Below, piece by piece: positions 45,107-54,431 of a DNA stretch of 64,000 nt (positions are counted from its first letter, which is position 1; every line of letters begins with the position of its first letter). Under the pieces are notes generated by a model. The model was not told where the DNA came from, did no database searches, and saw nothing but the letters and a program-made list of their open reading frames with translations. The translations under genes and the position numbers were made by a program. The stretch comes from Nodosilinea sp. E11 (lineage in GTDB: Bacteria; Cyanobacteriota; Cyanobacteriia; Phormidesmidales; Phormidesmidaceae), in assembly GCF_032813545.1 (NCBI RefSeq), contig NZ_CP136520.1, positions 2,660,001 through 2,724,000 on the forward strand. The letters run 5' to 3'.

Positions 45107-45892
45107 ATGGTGCAGATCCGCTGCGGGCAGCATCTCGTTGCCGATGTAGAGGCGATCGTCTTTGACAAAGACGGCACCCTGGCCGACTCTCGGGGGCTGT
45201 TGCAGCGCACAGCCCTGGCGCGGGCAGAGGCCTGTGCTGCCGCCGTAGGGGCAGGCGACGGGCTCATTCAAGCCCTGCTAGATTGCTTTGGGGTGTCTGC
45301 CCAAGGCATTGACCCCGATGGCCTGATGGCTGCGGGCACCCGCGAGGCCAATAGACAGGGCGCGGTAGCGGTGTTAACCCAGGCGGGGTATCCGGCTGAT
45401 CGGGCTAAGCCGCTAGTGGCCGAGTGTTTTGCGGCAGTGAATGCCCAGCGCAACAGCAAGGCTGCCGACACGCCCCCCTTTGCGGGCACAGTGGCCATGC
45501 TGGAGCGGCTCTATAACAGCCCCGTCAAAATTGGGGTGCTATCGTCAGACAGCCCCGCCTACGTCAAAGAATTTCTCAGCTACTACGACCTGATGCCCTG
45601 GGTACACGAGTGGCGGGGTACGGGGCCAGGGGAGCCGCCTAAGCCAGATCCAACGTTGTTGGTTGAGGTCTGCGATCGCCTCCAGGTTGCCGTGCGCCAC
45701 ACCCTGGTCGTGGGCGACAGTTGGGCCGACTGTGCCCTGGCAGAACAGGCCGGGGCAGCAGGGTTTGTGTCAGTCTCAGAACCCTGGGGGCGATCGCCGG
45801 TGCCGGGGGCCAGCCTGATACTGGGCAGTTGGGATGATTTAGTAGTAGTGAGGTCAAGTTCTCCAGAGTTTAAACCGCTTACAATGCCTTGA
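45107..45892 (+). CDS. HAD-family hydrolase (phosphoglycolate phosphatase-like)
   Basis: A 261-aa phosphatase of the HAD superfamily. Motif I is DKDGTLADS (about residues 21-29), motif II is GVLSSDS (about 143), the lysine of motif III is in KPDPTLL and motif IV is VGDSWADCALA. The cap domain lies between residues 30 and 125. A photorespiratory or metabolite-repair role is possible, but the substrate is not shown by the sequence. It lies 25 bp upstream of the DUF1802 gene, in the same direction. Confidence 0.88.
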   Translation: MVQIRCGQHLVADVEAIVFDKDGTLADSRGLLQRTALARAEACAAAVGAGDGLIQALLDCFGVSAQGIDPDGLMAAGTREANRQGAVAVLTQAGYPADRAKPLVAECFAAVNAQRNSKAADTPPFAGTVAMLERLYNSPVKIGVLSSDSPAYVKEFLSYYDLMPWVHEWRGTGPGEPPKPDPTLLVEVCDRLQVAVRHTLVVGDSWADCALAEQAGAAGFVSVSEPWGRSPVPGASLILGSWDDLVVVRSSSPEFKPLTMP

Positions 45893-45917
45893 CATAGCGC
45901 AACGGAGGGCAAGAGCT

Positions 45918-46496
45918 ATGGTGGCTTGGGCTTTAAAAGAATGGCAGGCGGCGATCGCGGCTTTGCTGCAAGGGGAAACTATCTTGCTGCTGCGCAAGGG
46001 CGGCATTCGCGAAGCTAAGGGCCAGTTTTCGCTGGCGGCGCGCGAGGTGCTGTTGCTACCCACTCAAGAGCATCAAAAACTCACCCTGCTAAAGGATGAG
46101 TTTCAGTCATTGGCGGCGGCGGAAACAGCTCCTGACCCTGACCAGGTGCGCGTTGAGGGCTGGGCCACCATTACCCACGCCCTGCCCCTCAACGCCCAGA
46201 CCGAAGTAGAGCCCCTGCGGCCTTACCTGGTGTGGAACGATCAATTTGTGGCCGAACGGCTGAACTGGCAACCCGATCGCCCCCTCTACGGTCTGCTGCT
46301 GCGGGCCTATCGCTTGCAGCCGCCACTGCTACTGCCGCGCCACAAGGGCTACAGTGGCTGCCGCTCTTGGGTTGAGGTTGGCCAGGAGGTAGGAGTAGAA
46401 AACAGTACCCCCGCGCTAACAGAGGCAGAGTACCAGCAGCAAGTCGAGGCTATTTTGGCGCATCTGCCTGGGGTGACTCCGGTAATGGTGGCGTAG
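45918..46496 (+). CDS. DUF1802 family protein
   Basis: A 192-aa protein of a family widespread in cyanobacteria and some bacteria. Typical blocks are ALKEWQAAIAALLQGETILLLRKGGIRE, FSLAAREVLLLPTQEHQ, VEGWATITHALPL and YGLLLRAYRL. Function is unknown. GGAGG lies 11 bases before the ATG. Its last 47 bp overlap the end of the convergent acyltransferase gene. Confidence 0.87.
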   Translation: MVAWALKEWQAAIAALLQGETILLLRKGGIREAKGQFSLAAREVLLLPTQEHQKLTLLKDEFQSLAAAETAPDPDQVRVEGWATITHALPLNAQTEVEPLRPYLVWNDQFVAERLNWQPDRPLYGLLLRAYRLQPPLLLPRHKGYSGCRSWVEVGQEVGVENSTPALTEAEYQQQVEAILAHLPGVTPVMVA

Positions 46497-47889
46497 GGAT
46501 AATCATCGCTTCGAGGGCCGTTTGCAGATCGGCGGTCAGCTGGGCCACGGCCTGCTTGCGGTTGGCTTTGTAGTCAGGCCAGCGATCGCTCACCCAGATC
46601 GGCTCTCCTACGGTGACCTGTGCCTGCTGTCGCCCGAGCTTAGGTCGCGGAAACGGGTTCTGCCCCTGAATCAAACACACCGTATCGCGCAAAATCATTA
46701 CCGTTTCGGCAAAGCGTTCGGCAGAGGGGCGCTGGCGCACGTACTGCCCGGTAACAGCGACAAAACTCTCCACTAGGCGCATGTGCCACATCCGCAGGGA
46801 GGCTTCTTCGGCCTCGCGGTCGGCTAGGCCCCGCCCGACGGCAGAGAGGGGTTGAGCGGCGGCCAGGTCTTGGCGAAAGATGCGCTCCCACCCCGCCTGC
46901 TCAATGCGGCGGCAGCGGTCAATAGTGCTGCCCTTGGGCGGCAGCTTAAAGTAGGTTTCGGCCACCTGAAGCGCAGCATCCATCAAGGCGGCCAGGCGAT
47001 CGCCTAGGGCATTGGTCGAAAGCCCCCGATCATCGCTCAGGGTAGACTCAGCCAGCGCCGCTCCGTAGACCCGGTTGTAGTAGCCCTCCATCAGGGTCAA
47101 CAGGTGCTCACCCAGGCTGTAGAGTCGGCGATAGCGTTGCTCCATCGTCACCTCCGAGGTATCGCCGGGGGCGTAACCAGGGGCGGGGGCCGCCAGATTG
47201 TGATCGGCTTCTAGGCGATCTAGCCAGCGATCGAGGGCTTTCCAGGGCGGCGTGATATAGCGGTAGGTAATGCCCAAGGGCGCGATCGCCATTCGCTCCT
47301 GACGCCCTTGGTTGAGTATGTCTTCCACGCACCAAAACCCCATCTGGGCCACCCCTGGCTCTAGGGGGCTAACAATCTCGGTGTGGCCGTTATTCCCCCC
47401 CTCGGGGGCCGCGGCCAAGGGCAAAGCAGCATTGGCCAATAGGTTACGAGCCGATCGCAACCCCTGGCGATCGACTTTACCCCGCTGAATTGGAGTGCCC
47501 CCTAGGCGACTGTAGATCCACCCGACCCAGTCGCCCGCCCAGAGCGGAATACCGCGATCGTAGATAAAGTGAGCATGCACCGGGCGGTTGAGATAAATCC
47601 CCAGTTCCCTCGCTCGTTGGGGCACCGCGTACCACATCAAATGGGCCAAACAGTAAGAATCGAGCGGGCTGGGATGGCGAAAGGCCAGTAACAGCCGCGT
47701 TTCCTTCGCGCCAAAGGCTCGGAGTAAATGCACTAGCCCCTCGGCATTGACCACATCCACCCGTTGAATCTGCTCACGCCAGCGCATCCAGTAGGGTAGG
47801 CCTAGCCGCGTCAGGGCCAATACCCAAGGATTTAACCCTGGGGGAATAAAGCTCAAGGGCGGCTGAGCGCGGGTTAATGGGTTGACCAC
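46450..47889 (-). CDS. PlsC-type 1-acyl-glycerol-3-phosphate acyltransferase-like protein
   Basis: A 479-aa protein. The N-terminal half has the acyltransferase core: FRHPSPLDSYC (HX4D site), GIPLWAGDWVGWIYSRLGGTPIQRG and AAPEGGNNGHTE (EGT-like block). The C-terminal half (from about 235) is a helical extension of unknown role, much longer than in ordinary PlsC of about 240 aa. The function in lipid synthesis is inferred from the core. It overlaps the DUF1802 gene tail to tail. Confidence 0.8.
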   Translation of the reverse strand: MVNPLTRAQPPLSFIPPGLNPWVLALTRLGLPYWMRWREQIQRVDVVNAEGLVHLLRAFGAKETRLLLAFRHPSPLDSYCLAHLMWYAVPQRARELGIYLNRPVHAHFIYDRGIPLWAGDWVGWIYSRLGGTPIQRGKVDRQGLRSARNLLANAALPLAAAPEGGNNGHTEIVSPLEPGVAQMGFWCVEDILNQGRQERMAIAPLGITYRYITPPWKALDRWLDRLEADHNLAAPAPGYAPGDTSEVTMEQRYRRLYSLGEHLLTLMEGYYNRVYGAALAESTLSDDRGLSTNALGDRLAALMDAALQVAETYFKLPPKGSTIDRCRRIEQAGWERIFRQDLAAAQPLSAVGRGLADREAEEASLRMWHMRLVESFVAVTGQYVRQRPSAERFAETVMILRDTVCLIQGQNPFPRPKLGRQQAQVTVGEPIWVSDRWPDYKANRKQAVAQLTADLQTALEAMIIPTPPLPESPQADAPK

Positions 47890-48333
47890 AGGTTCACCCC
47901 AGAGACAAAAGCATGGACACCATCCCGATGATATAGCAGTTATCCAGGCTGACCATCGCTTGGCACACCGTAGATTTGGGGACGGTTTTTAAGTAAACAG
48001 CAGCTCCTTGAAGCTCATCCGTAAATCTGCGGAGGAATCATAAAGCTTTTATAAGTACCCCCAGCCCCGGCATTGTGTAACCCACAGAAACCCAGTTTAA
48101 TGGCAAGGAGTTTAACCCAGCCGGGTTAAATGCTTGAGGAAAATCGTCACGTGTGATTTGCCCATTCTCTGAGGAGTTTCTCCAACGCCCAGGTAACTAA
48201 GCCTTTGGTGCGGGTGCATTAACCAGGTACACCACAATCTCAACCACACCACAGACGGGCTATGGCCTAGGCTGCTGCGGTTTGCGGGTGACCTGCTCTA
48301 GAGATGTAGTTAGCGGTAATTTGACGGTTCGTT
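47890..48333. other. 444-bp divergent gap upstream of the FHA gene
   Basis: It holds a perfect TTTAACCC-AGCC-GGGTTAAA hairpin at 48111-48130 and otherwise no clear gene or repeat. Promoters for both divergent genes are expected. Confidence 0.45.
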
Positions 48334-48897
48334 ATGATTTCCTCACGATCTTCTTCTGCCAATGCGGATCAGTGGCCCTTGGGCACTGTACCCCCGAGCC
48401 CCAGTGACAGCAGTCAGGCGGCTTCTCCCCCCTGGATTTTAGACACCCTCTTTCGTAACCTAAGCTATGACCTAGAGCAGGTCGCCGACATTATTGACCC
48501 AATTTTGACCGCCCAAAACCACTGCTACCGCACCGATGCCTATGTGCAGGGTATTGTGGCCGACGAGCGGGCTTTTCTGAGCACTAATATCAGCCCCGAT
48601 CGCGCCATTCAAGTCACCCTCTGTAGCACCCGTTGGCTACTCGGCCAAAGCCGCAGCTGCACCCTCACCATGCCCCAAGCCGGCATTGCCGACTGCCATG
48701 CGGCCCTCAACTTTGATCCATTGCGGGGTTTTTTTATCATTGACTTAGGCAGTGTTGGTGGCACCTGGGTGAATGGTCGTCGCTTAGCCCCTGCCCAGCG
48801 CCATGATCTTCAGGATGGCGATTTGATTAAGCTGGGCAGCTTGCGGTTTGAGTTTTTGCAGCAGCACTGCGTCCAGTCCGCCTGGGACGACGACTAG
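48334..48897 (+). CDS. FHA-domain protein
   Basis: A 187-aa protein. A short Ser-rich N-terminal tail and a helical segment (ILDTLFRNLSYDLEQVADIIDP) precede a forkhead-associated domain from about residue 95: WLLGQSRSCTLTMP (Arg/Ser for phosphothreonine), ADCHAALNF, IIDLGSVGGTWVNGRRL, and LQDGDLIKLGSLRFEF. Expected to bind phosphothreonine partners of a Ser/Thr kinase not encoded here. It overlaps the dprA stop by 4 bp, tail to tail. Confidence 0.9.
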   Translation: MISSRSSSANADQWPLGTVPPSPSDSSQAASPPWILDTLFRNLSYDLEQVADIIDPILTAQNHCYRTDAYVQGIVADERAFLSTNISPDRAIQVTLCSTRWLLGQSRSCTLTMPQAGIADCHAALNFDPLRGFFIIDLGSVGGTWVNGRRLAPAQRHDLQDGDLIKLGSLRFEFLQQHCVQSAWDDD

Positions 48898-50030
48898 CAA
48901 CGCTGATAGCGCATGCCCGGCAACTGGTTGACCAGCCCCAGCAGTTCTAGCTGCACCAGGGTCGCTAACAGGTCTCCGGTGGGCTGGGCCAGCTCTTGCA
49001 CCAACCAATCGAGGCTAGCAGGTTCATCGGGAATGGCAGCCAACACCTGGGCCATGGCCGGAGGCAGGGGCGGGGGCGGGAGGTGGCTGGGGGGAGTGCG
49101 ATCGGCCCTGGGTTCTGTCGCGATCGGTGGGGCTGCACTCAGCTGGGGGAGTTGCCCTAGAGCCGTCACCAAGGTCATATCATTCAACACCATCTGGGCA
49201 CCCTGGTTAATTAACGCCAAGCAACCTGCACTGTTGGGGTTATCGAGAGAGCCCGGCACCGCAAACACATCGCGCCCATAGTCATTGGCCAAATGCGCCG
49301 TAATCAGCGCCCCCGATCGCGCCGGGGCCTCGGTCACGACCACCGCTCGGCTTAGCCCAGCAATGATGCGGTTACGACGCGGAAAATGGGCTCGATCGGG
49401 CGGGGTGCCGTTGGGATATTCGCTCAGCAACAACCCCTGGCGGGCAATATTGTCCTGTAAAGCTTGGTGCGCCTGGGGATAGGTCTGATCGACGCCGGTA
49501 CCCAATACGGCGATCGTCAGCCCGCCACTGTCTAAGGTCTGCTGGTGGGCAAAGCGGTCAACCCCCTTGGCCAGACCAGAGACCACAATGATATTGTGGG
49601 CAGCTAACTGCTGGGCCAAACGCCGAGTCCAGCGCTGGCCATAGTCAGAGGGGCCACGGGTGCCCACCACCCCCACCGAAGGCATCATTTGCAGGGCACT
49701 AGTCAGCTCTGAATGCCCCCGATAGTAGAGCAGGGGCGGTGGGTCAGTAATTTCGTAGAGTAGGGCTGGGTATTCGGCGTCGGCGGGGGTCCAAAAGTTG
49801 GGGTGCTGCTGTTCGTAACGCGACAGCAAGTCTAACGGCGCAACGGTCTGTCGATACTCGATCAGGCTAGACCCTAGTCCTAGACCAATACCCTCCACAT
49901 CTAGCAGGTCGGCCCCCTCGGCATGCCAAGCGGCGGCCAGGGTGCCAAAGTGACTATGCAAACGCTTGAGTAAAATCGGCCCGAGGCCCTTGGCCTGGGA
50001 CCAGGCCAACCAGTATGCTCGTTCTGCCAT
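48894..50030 (-). CDS. dprA: DNA-processing protein DprA/Smf
   Basis: Loads RecA onto incoming single-stranded DNA during natural transformation; about 378 aa. An N-terminal HhH-like region (LAWSQAKGLGPILLKRLHSHFG) precedes the Rossmann domain with VGVVGTRGPSDYGQRWT, VVSGLAKGVDRFAHQQTL, AVLGTGVDQTYP, PRRNRIIAGLSRAVVVTEAPARSGALITAHLA and VFAVPGSLDNPNSAGCLALINQGA. A C-terminal winged-helix segment (LDWLVQELAQPTGDLLATLVQLELLGLV) ends it. The ATG at 50030 is preferred to a TTG at 50039. Suggests competence capability; other com genes are outside. Confidence 0.96.
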   Translation of the reverse strand: MAERAYWLAWSQAKGLGPILLKRLHSHFGTLAAAWHAEGADLLDVEGIGLGLGSSLIEYRQTVAPLDLLSRYEQQHPNFWTPADAEYPALLYEITDPPPLLYYRGHSELTSALQMMPSVGVVGTRGPSDYGQRWTRRLAQQLAAHNIIVVSGLAKGVDRFAHQQTLDSGGLTIAVLGTGVDQTYPQAHQALQDNIARQGLLLSEYPNGTPPDRAHFPRRNRIIAGLSRAVVVTEAPARSGALITAHLANDYGRDVFAVPGSLDNPNSAGCLALINQGAQMVLNDMTLVTALGQLPQLSAAPPIATEPRADRTPPSHLPPPPLPPAMAQVLAAIPDEPASLDWLVQELAQPTGDLLATLVQLELLGLVNQLPGMRYQRC

Positions 50031-50088
50031 GGCGGGCAAGGGGGGGTAAGTCTCCCGCTCAGTATGCCCGGCTGGGGCCGCTCATCTC

Positions 50089-50367
50089 CTATCGACGCGC
50101 CCTAGGCAAACGCTGGGTGCTCCTCCGACCGAGGAGATTTCCCAGGGGTAGCCGACGGGGATTGAGCTGCCGGAGAGAAGCAGGCAGTTCTAGGGTTGTG
50201 GTCGGTTCGCCGCCAGGGGTAGTCCACCAAGCGCGAATGGTGCCCCCAGCAAAACCAGCCAAGGCCCCCAGCAAAATGCTGGGCACGATGCCATAGTCAA
50301 GCAGCAAAAACAAAAACAGAAAGGCCAGCCAAATTTTGAGCGCTGGTGGAATAATCTTATCGGCCAC
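50089..50367 (-). CDS. Small membrane protein, 92 aa, unknown
   Basis: Two adjacent hydrophobic segments at about 11-28 and 30-46 (ALKIWLAFLFLFLLLDYG, ILLGALAGFAGGTI) with a short basic tail. The start is GTG with AGAGGATG upstream. Its role is unknown; small proteins of this layout are common next to housekeeping genes in cyanobacteria. It lies 40 bp downstream of the kinase-like gene's stop on the same strand and may be its partner in transcription. Confidence 0.6.
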   Translation of the reverse strand: MADKIIPPALKIWLAFLFLFLLLDYGIVPSILLGALAGFAGGTIRAWWTTPGGEPTTTLELPASLRQLNPRRLPLGNLLGRRSTQRLPRARR

Positions 50368-50407
50368 CGGTACATCCTCTAGGGTGCGCTGTGGGCGAGG
50401 CGATCGC

Positions 50408-51946
50408 CTACGCCCCTACTATAACGGCTATCTGCGGTGGCAGGTCTTGGGTGGTATCGATCGCCGTTACTAGGCCCTGCTCGACGTCGGTAAAGGGCTC
50501 CATGTGCTGCTGCCGCAGAACCGCAACGGTGGCGTCGGCCAGGTCACCCGTGCGATCGCGCACCCGCTGTTCTAGTACCGCTAGAGGAGCAGTGCAATGC
50601 AGAATAGTCAGGGACAAGCCTGCCTGATCGATTGCCTCACAGGCGGTTTGGCGCAGCGCCTGGCGATCGTACTTGGCATCGAGAATTACCGAGTAGCCTG
50701 CCTTAGCCAGGGCCAAACCCAGGGTGAGGAGGCGATCGTAGGTTTTTTCAGTCATGGCTGGCGTATACAAGCTGTCGTCCCCACGCTGATCGAGCGGCAC
50801 CCCAGCCAGGTGTTTACGCACCGCATCGCTGCGCAGGTGAATCGCATTTGTCGTCTGGGCAAGCAAGCGAGCGGTGGTAGATTTTCCCGCCCCCGATAGC
50901 CCGGCCATCATATAGACTCGGCCAGACTGCGGCTGACACACCGACCAGGCTAGGCGGTAGTAGCCAGCGGCGGTCTCGGCAGCTTTGCGCTTAGCCGTCT
51001 CATCCACCGAGGGATCGCCCAACAAAAAGGAGGTCACCTTGGCCCGCACGTAGGCCTGGCGGCTAATGTACAGCGGCAACAGTTGGAGGCCTTCCCAGTC
51101 GCCAGTCCGCTCGACGTAGTGGTTCAAAAACACGGTAGCCAGCTCGGCGCAGTCCTTCGACAGCAGATCCATCACCACAAAGCCCACGTCGTACATAACA
51201 TCGACGTAGCGAAAGGGCTCGTTAAACTCAATGCAGTCAAAGAGGTAGAGGTGGTCATGCCAGCGGCATAGGTTGTTGAGGTGCAGATCGCCGTGGCAGG
51301 CCCGGATCCAGTTTTGGGCAACCCGCTGCTCAAATAGGCTGCCCTGGGAGTCAAAAAAGGCGTCGGTATAGGCCTTGGTTTGATCAAATTGCGCCTGGGT
51401 CTGGGGGCCGCCGATAAACCCTGTGGTCTGCTCGTAGTTTTCGTCAAAGGCTTGGCGGATTTGCTCGACAGCCCCAAAGGTGCGAATGTGGTCGTCGGTC
51501 GCCGCCCCCTGGTGAAAATCAGCCACTGCTGCCGCCAGATCTGCCATTAGAGCCGTAGTCAGTTCACCGCGATCGTAGAGAGCGCTCAGCAGGGTGTCTT
51601 GGGGAAACTGCACCATTTTGACGGCGTATTCGACTGGGTCGCCTTCGCCATTGAGATGGTAGGCATCCCCAGTCTGCGCAATGCTGACTACCTCTAAGTA
51701 AAGTGGGCCTGCGCCTCGCTGGTTCAGCCGCAGTTCTTCCTGACAAAAGTGGTGCCGCTGCTCTAGGGTCGAATAGTCTAGAAACCCGAAATTTACCGGC
51801 TTTTTGAGTTTGTAGGCATAATCACCAGTGAGTAGCACGTAAGACACGTGGGTTTGCACTAGCTGGATGGGTTCCACCACCGGGTGAGGATAAAACCCGG
51901 GCTGACACATCTGCTGAATTAACTCAGGAAGCGCGGAAGCAACCAT
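50408..51946 (-). CDS. Fused aminoglycoside-phosphotransferase-like and AAA/kinase protein
   Basis: A 512-aa two-domain protein. Residues about 1-330 form a protein-kinase-like APH fold with ACHGDLHLNNLC (catalytic Asp-x-x-x-x-Asn) and LFDCIEFNEPFRYVDVMYDVGF (DFE-like metal Asp). Residues about 345-512 form a P-loop kinase: MMAGLSGAGKSTTARLL (Walker A), AIHLRSDAVRKHLAG, VILDAKYDRQALRQTACEAI. The fusion is known in bacteria as an uncharacterised family; substrates for either half are not established. Not an antibiotic-resistance gene on present evidence. Confidence 0.85.
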   Translation of the reverse strand: MVASALPELIQQMCQPGFYPHPVVEPIQLVQTHVSYVLLTGDYAYKLKKPVNFGFLDYSTLEQRHHFCQEELRLNQRGAGPLYLEVVSIAQTGDAYHLNGEGDPVEYAVKMVQFPQDTLLSALYDRGELTTALMADLAAAVADFHQGAATDDHIRTFGAVEQIRQAFDENYEQTTGFIGGPQTQAQFDQTKAYTDAFFDSQGSLFEQRVAQNWIRACHGDLHLNNLCRWHDHLYLFDCIEFNEPFRYVDVMYDVGFVVMDLLSKDCAELATVFLNHYVERTGDWEGLQLLPLYISRQAYVRAKVTSFLLGDPSVDETAKRKAAETAAGYYRLAWSVCQPQSGRVYMMAGLSGAGKSTTARLLAQTTNAIHLRSDAVRKHLAGVPLDQRGDDSLYTPAMTEKTYDRLLTLGLALAKAGYSVILDAKYDRQALRQTACEAIDQAGLSLTILHCTAPLAVLEQRVRDRTGDLADATVAVLRQQHMEPFTDVEQGLVTAIDTTQDLPPQIAVIVGA

Positions 51947-52025
51947 AACCTACCTGCCAAAGACTGCTAATAACATTGCAAAGGGGCCAGGAAACAGTTC
52001 CCAGCCCCTAGACTTGAAGTCGGCA

Positions 52026-52076
52026 TCGCCTACTACAGGTACACCCATGCAGTAGGCGAAAGTGATTTAATCACTT
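52026..52076 (-). terminator. Tandem hairpins after rplY
   Basis: TCGCCTACT (52026-52034) pairs exactly with AGTAGGCGA (52051-52059), and the adjoining AAGTGATT-T-AATCACTT palindrome occupies 52060-52076. They directly follow the rplY stop codon on the minus strand. No long U-run is seen. Confidence 0.55.
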
Positions 52077-52085
52077 GGATTGAGA

Positions 52086-52700
52086 CTATTCGGCCGCTAC
52101 AGGCTCGGCAGCAGCAGACTCAGAACCGTCCTCACCCTCAGCCTTGCGGCCTTGGAGCACAGTGGCTACCGTTTGAGTTTGATCACCCGCTACCACAGCA
52201 CCTTCAGGCAGTACCAGATCGGCAACGGTAAGCGAATCGCCCACTGCCAACCCAGACACATCGACATCAATGGTTTCAGGAATGTCGATCGCTTTACACT
52301 TGACAGTGACTTCGTTGACTTCGGTGTTGAGCACGCCGCCTTCGTTTTGAACGCCGGTGGGCTCACCCACAAAGTTGAGGGCAACGCCCACTTCTACGGC
52401 ATCTTGTGCCTTCACCGCAAAGAAGCTGAGGTGGTACAGCGCGTTTTTCCAGGGGTGCGACTGCACCTCGCGCAGCAGCGCCTTGCCATTCCACGACAGG
52501 TCAGGAATTTGCAGATCAATCATGGTGTTGTTGACCGCTGCTTTGCGCAGCAGCATTTCAGCCGCATGCCGATCGACGGTTAACGATACAGACTCGGTAC
52601 CCTCGTGGCCATACAGCACCGCAGGTAGCAGCCCCTGACGGCGCAGAGCATTGGGCTTGGCTTTAGAATCGCGCGCTTTACATTCAATCGTCAGTTCCAT
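52086..52700 (-). CDS. rplY: 50S ribosomal protein L25 (CTC family)
   Basis: Binds 5S rRNA; the long CTC form of 204 aa, with the N-terminal L25 domain (MELTIECKARDSKAKPNALRR, LPAVLYGHEGTES) and a C-terminal TL5/CTC domain (VKCKAIDIPETIDVDVSGLAVGDSL, ADLVLPEGAVV). An acidic tail rich in Glu, Ala and Ser ends the protein. I chose the ATG at 52700, which begins at the family start and has GGGGGGAT upstream; a further upstream frame extension to 52730 is unlikely. It lies 50 bp downstream of purA. Confidence 0.94.
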   Translation of the reverse strand: MELTIECKARDSKAKPNALRRQGLLPAVLYGHEGTESVSLTVDRHAAEMLLRKAAVNNTMIDLQIPDLSWNGKALLREVQSHPWKNALYHLSFFAVKAQDAVEVGVALNFVGEPTGVQNEGGVLNTEVNEVTVKCKAIDIPETIDVDVSGLAVGDSLTVADLVLPEGAVVAGDQTQTVATVLQGRKAEGEDGSESAAAEPVAAE

Positions 52701-52750
52701 GGAAAATCCCCCCGTTAAGAATACGTTCAAACAACAAACCCTGCCCAGGC

Positions 52751-54085
52751 CTAAGCCACCTGAGACTCGCCATTCTCGTAGAGCAGCGCCCGCTTTGGCC
52801 CGTGGATGGGGTCTTCTACGATGATGGTCTGGTCACGGCTAGCCCCCAGCGACACGATCGCAATCGGCACCTCCATCAGCTCAGCCAAAAACTTGAGATA
52901 GTCTAGGGCCGCCTTGGGCAGATCGCTGAGCGATCGGCAGTGATCGGTAGGCTGCTTCCAGCCGGGCATGGTTTTGTAGATGGGCTTGCAGCGGCTAAAG
53001 GCATCGGCACTAGCCGGCAGCTCTTCGCAACGCTCACCATCTAGCTCGTAGGCCACGCACACCTCGATCTCGTCGACACCGTCGAGCACATCGAGCTTGG
53101 TGATGGCCAAGCAGTCGAGGCCGTTGATACGCACCGCGTAGCGACCAATCACCGCGTCAAACCAGCCGCAGCGGCGGCGGCGACCGGTGGTGGTACCAAA
53201 CTCTGCGCCGCGATCGCACAGTAGCTCACCCACCCCACAGGTCAGCTCTGTAGGGAAGGGGCCTTCGCCCACCCGCGTGGTGTAGGCCTTGGCCACCCCG
53301 ATGACGCGATCGATCACCGTAGGGCCAATGCCAGTGCCAATGCAGGCTCCGCCCGCCACCGGGTTGGAGGAGGTGACGTAGGGGTAGGTGCCGTGATCAA
53401 GGTCGAGCAGAGTGCCCTGGGCACCCTCAAACAGCACATTCTTGCGTTGGCGAATGGCCTGGTAGACATGAAGCGAGCTGTCGATAATGTGGGGGCGCAG
53501 CCGCTCGGCGTAGTCAATATATTCGTCGATTACCGCCGCTGGGTCGAGAGGGGGCAGGTCGTAGAGCTTTTCGAGGATGCCGTTTTTGTACTGGACCGTC
53601 CACTCTAGCTGCTTGCGCAGGCGATCGTAGTCCATCAGATCGGTGATGCGGATGCCGATGCGCTCCGACTTATCGGCATAGGTGGGGCCAATACCCCGCT
53701 TGGTAGTGCCGATTTTGTGGTTACCCCGCCGATCTTCCGACGCCTGATCGATCAGGCGGTGGTAGGGCATGGTGACATGGGCAGCGTTGGAAATAAACAG
53801 GTTTTTAGAAGAAATCCCGAGTTCGTCGAGCTTGTCGAGTTCGCCGATCAGGGCTTTGGGGTCGATCACGGTGCCGCTGCCGATCACGCACTCGGTATCG
53901 GGGTAGAGAATCCCAGAGGGAATCAGGTGCAGCTTGAAGGTTTGATCTTTAACAACGACGGTGTGACCCGCGTTGACACCGCCCTGATAGCGCACAACTA
54001 CGTCTGCTGAACGACTCAGCAAATCGGTAATTTTGCCCTTACCTTCGTCGCCCCACTGGGCCCCAATCACTACAACGTTTGCCAA
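52751..54085 (-). CDS. purA: Adenylosuccinate synthetase
   Basis: GTP-dependent first committed step from IMP to AMP; 444 aa. Visible blocks are [20 protein letters not shown] (P-loop and catalytic Asp), [10 protein letters not shown] (catalytic His), [34 protein letters not shown] and [13 protein letters not shown]. Full length. It is followed by rplY in the same direction and is divergent from the adenosine deaminase-like gene. Confidence 0.98.
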   Translation of the reverse strand: MANVVVIGAQWGDEGKGKITDLLSRSADVVVRYQGGVNAGHTVVVKDQTFKLHLIPSGILYPDTECVIGSGTVIDPKALIGELDKLDELGISSKNLFISNAAHVTMPYHRLIDQASEDRRGNHKIGTTKRGIGPTYADKSERIGIRITDLMDYDRLRKQLEWTVQYKNGILEKLYDLPPLDPAAVIDEYIDYAERLRPHIIDSSLHVYQAIRQRKNVLFEGAQGTLLDLDHGTYPYVTSSNPVAGGACIGTGIGPTVIDRVIGVAKAYTTRVGEGPFPTELTCGVGELLCDRGAEFGTTTGRRRRCGWFDAVIGRYAVRINGLDCLAITKLDVLDGVDEIEVCVAYELDGERCEELPASADAFSRCKPIYKTMPGWKQPTDHCRSLSDLPKAALDYLKFLAELMEVPIAIVSLGASRDQTIIVEDPIHGPKRALLYENGESQVA

Positions 54086-54431
54086 GGGAATTTCAGGCTC
54101 TAAAGTTCACACAAATTCCCATTATCACTAGGTAAATGTCATTGTGTCAACTTAAATGTTTCAGCGCTGCCGGGGGACTCTGGTGGAGAGTGAGCCCCCT
54201 TTCAGCCCAAACCCCGCACAAATTAAATGTATTTAACCTTATACCCAATTAGTGAAATATGCGATAGAACGGTAGGAACAGCTAGTTCACATTTCTTTAG
54301 ATTTGCTTTAGATCTGCGATCGCATCGAGATCACGTTCCGACGAGCGCACCAAGCCCAAGTTTTAGGATCCAGCACCAGGCTGGGTCTGATTGCTTATAC
54401 CTAATCAAGTTAGTAAAAGGCGGAGGTTGCC
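54086..54431. other. 346-bp divergent gap between purA and the deaminase gene
   Basis: AT-rich with one interrupted GGGGG...CCCCC stem near 54173-54203. The ribosome site GCGGAGGTTGCC directly precedes the 54432 ATG. No recognised operator. Confidence 0.4.

Noticed and set aside
50408..51946. Aminoglycoside resistance
   Set aside because: The APH-like domain is a general small-molecule kinase fold; the fusion to a P-loop kinase and the chromosomal setting do not support a resistance role.
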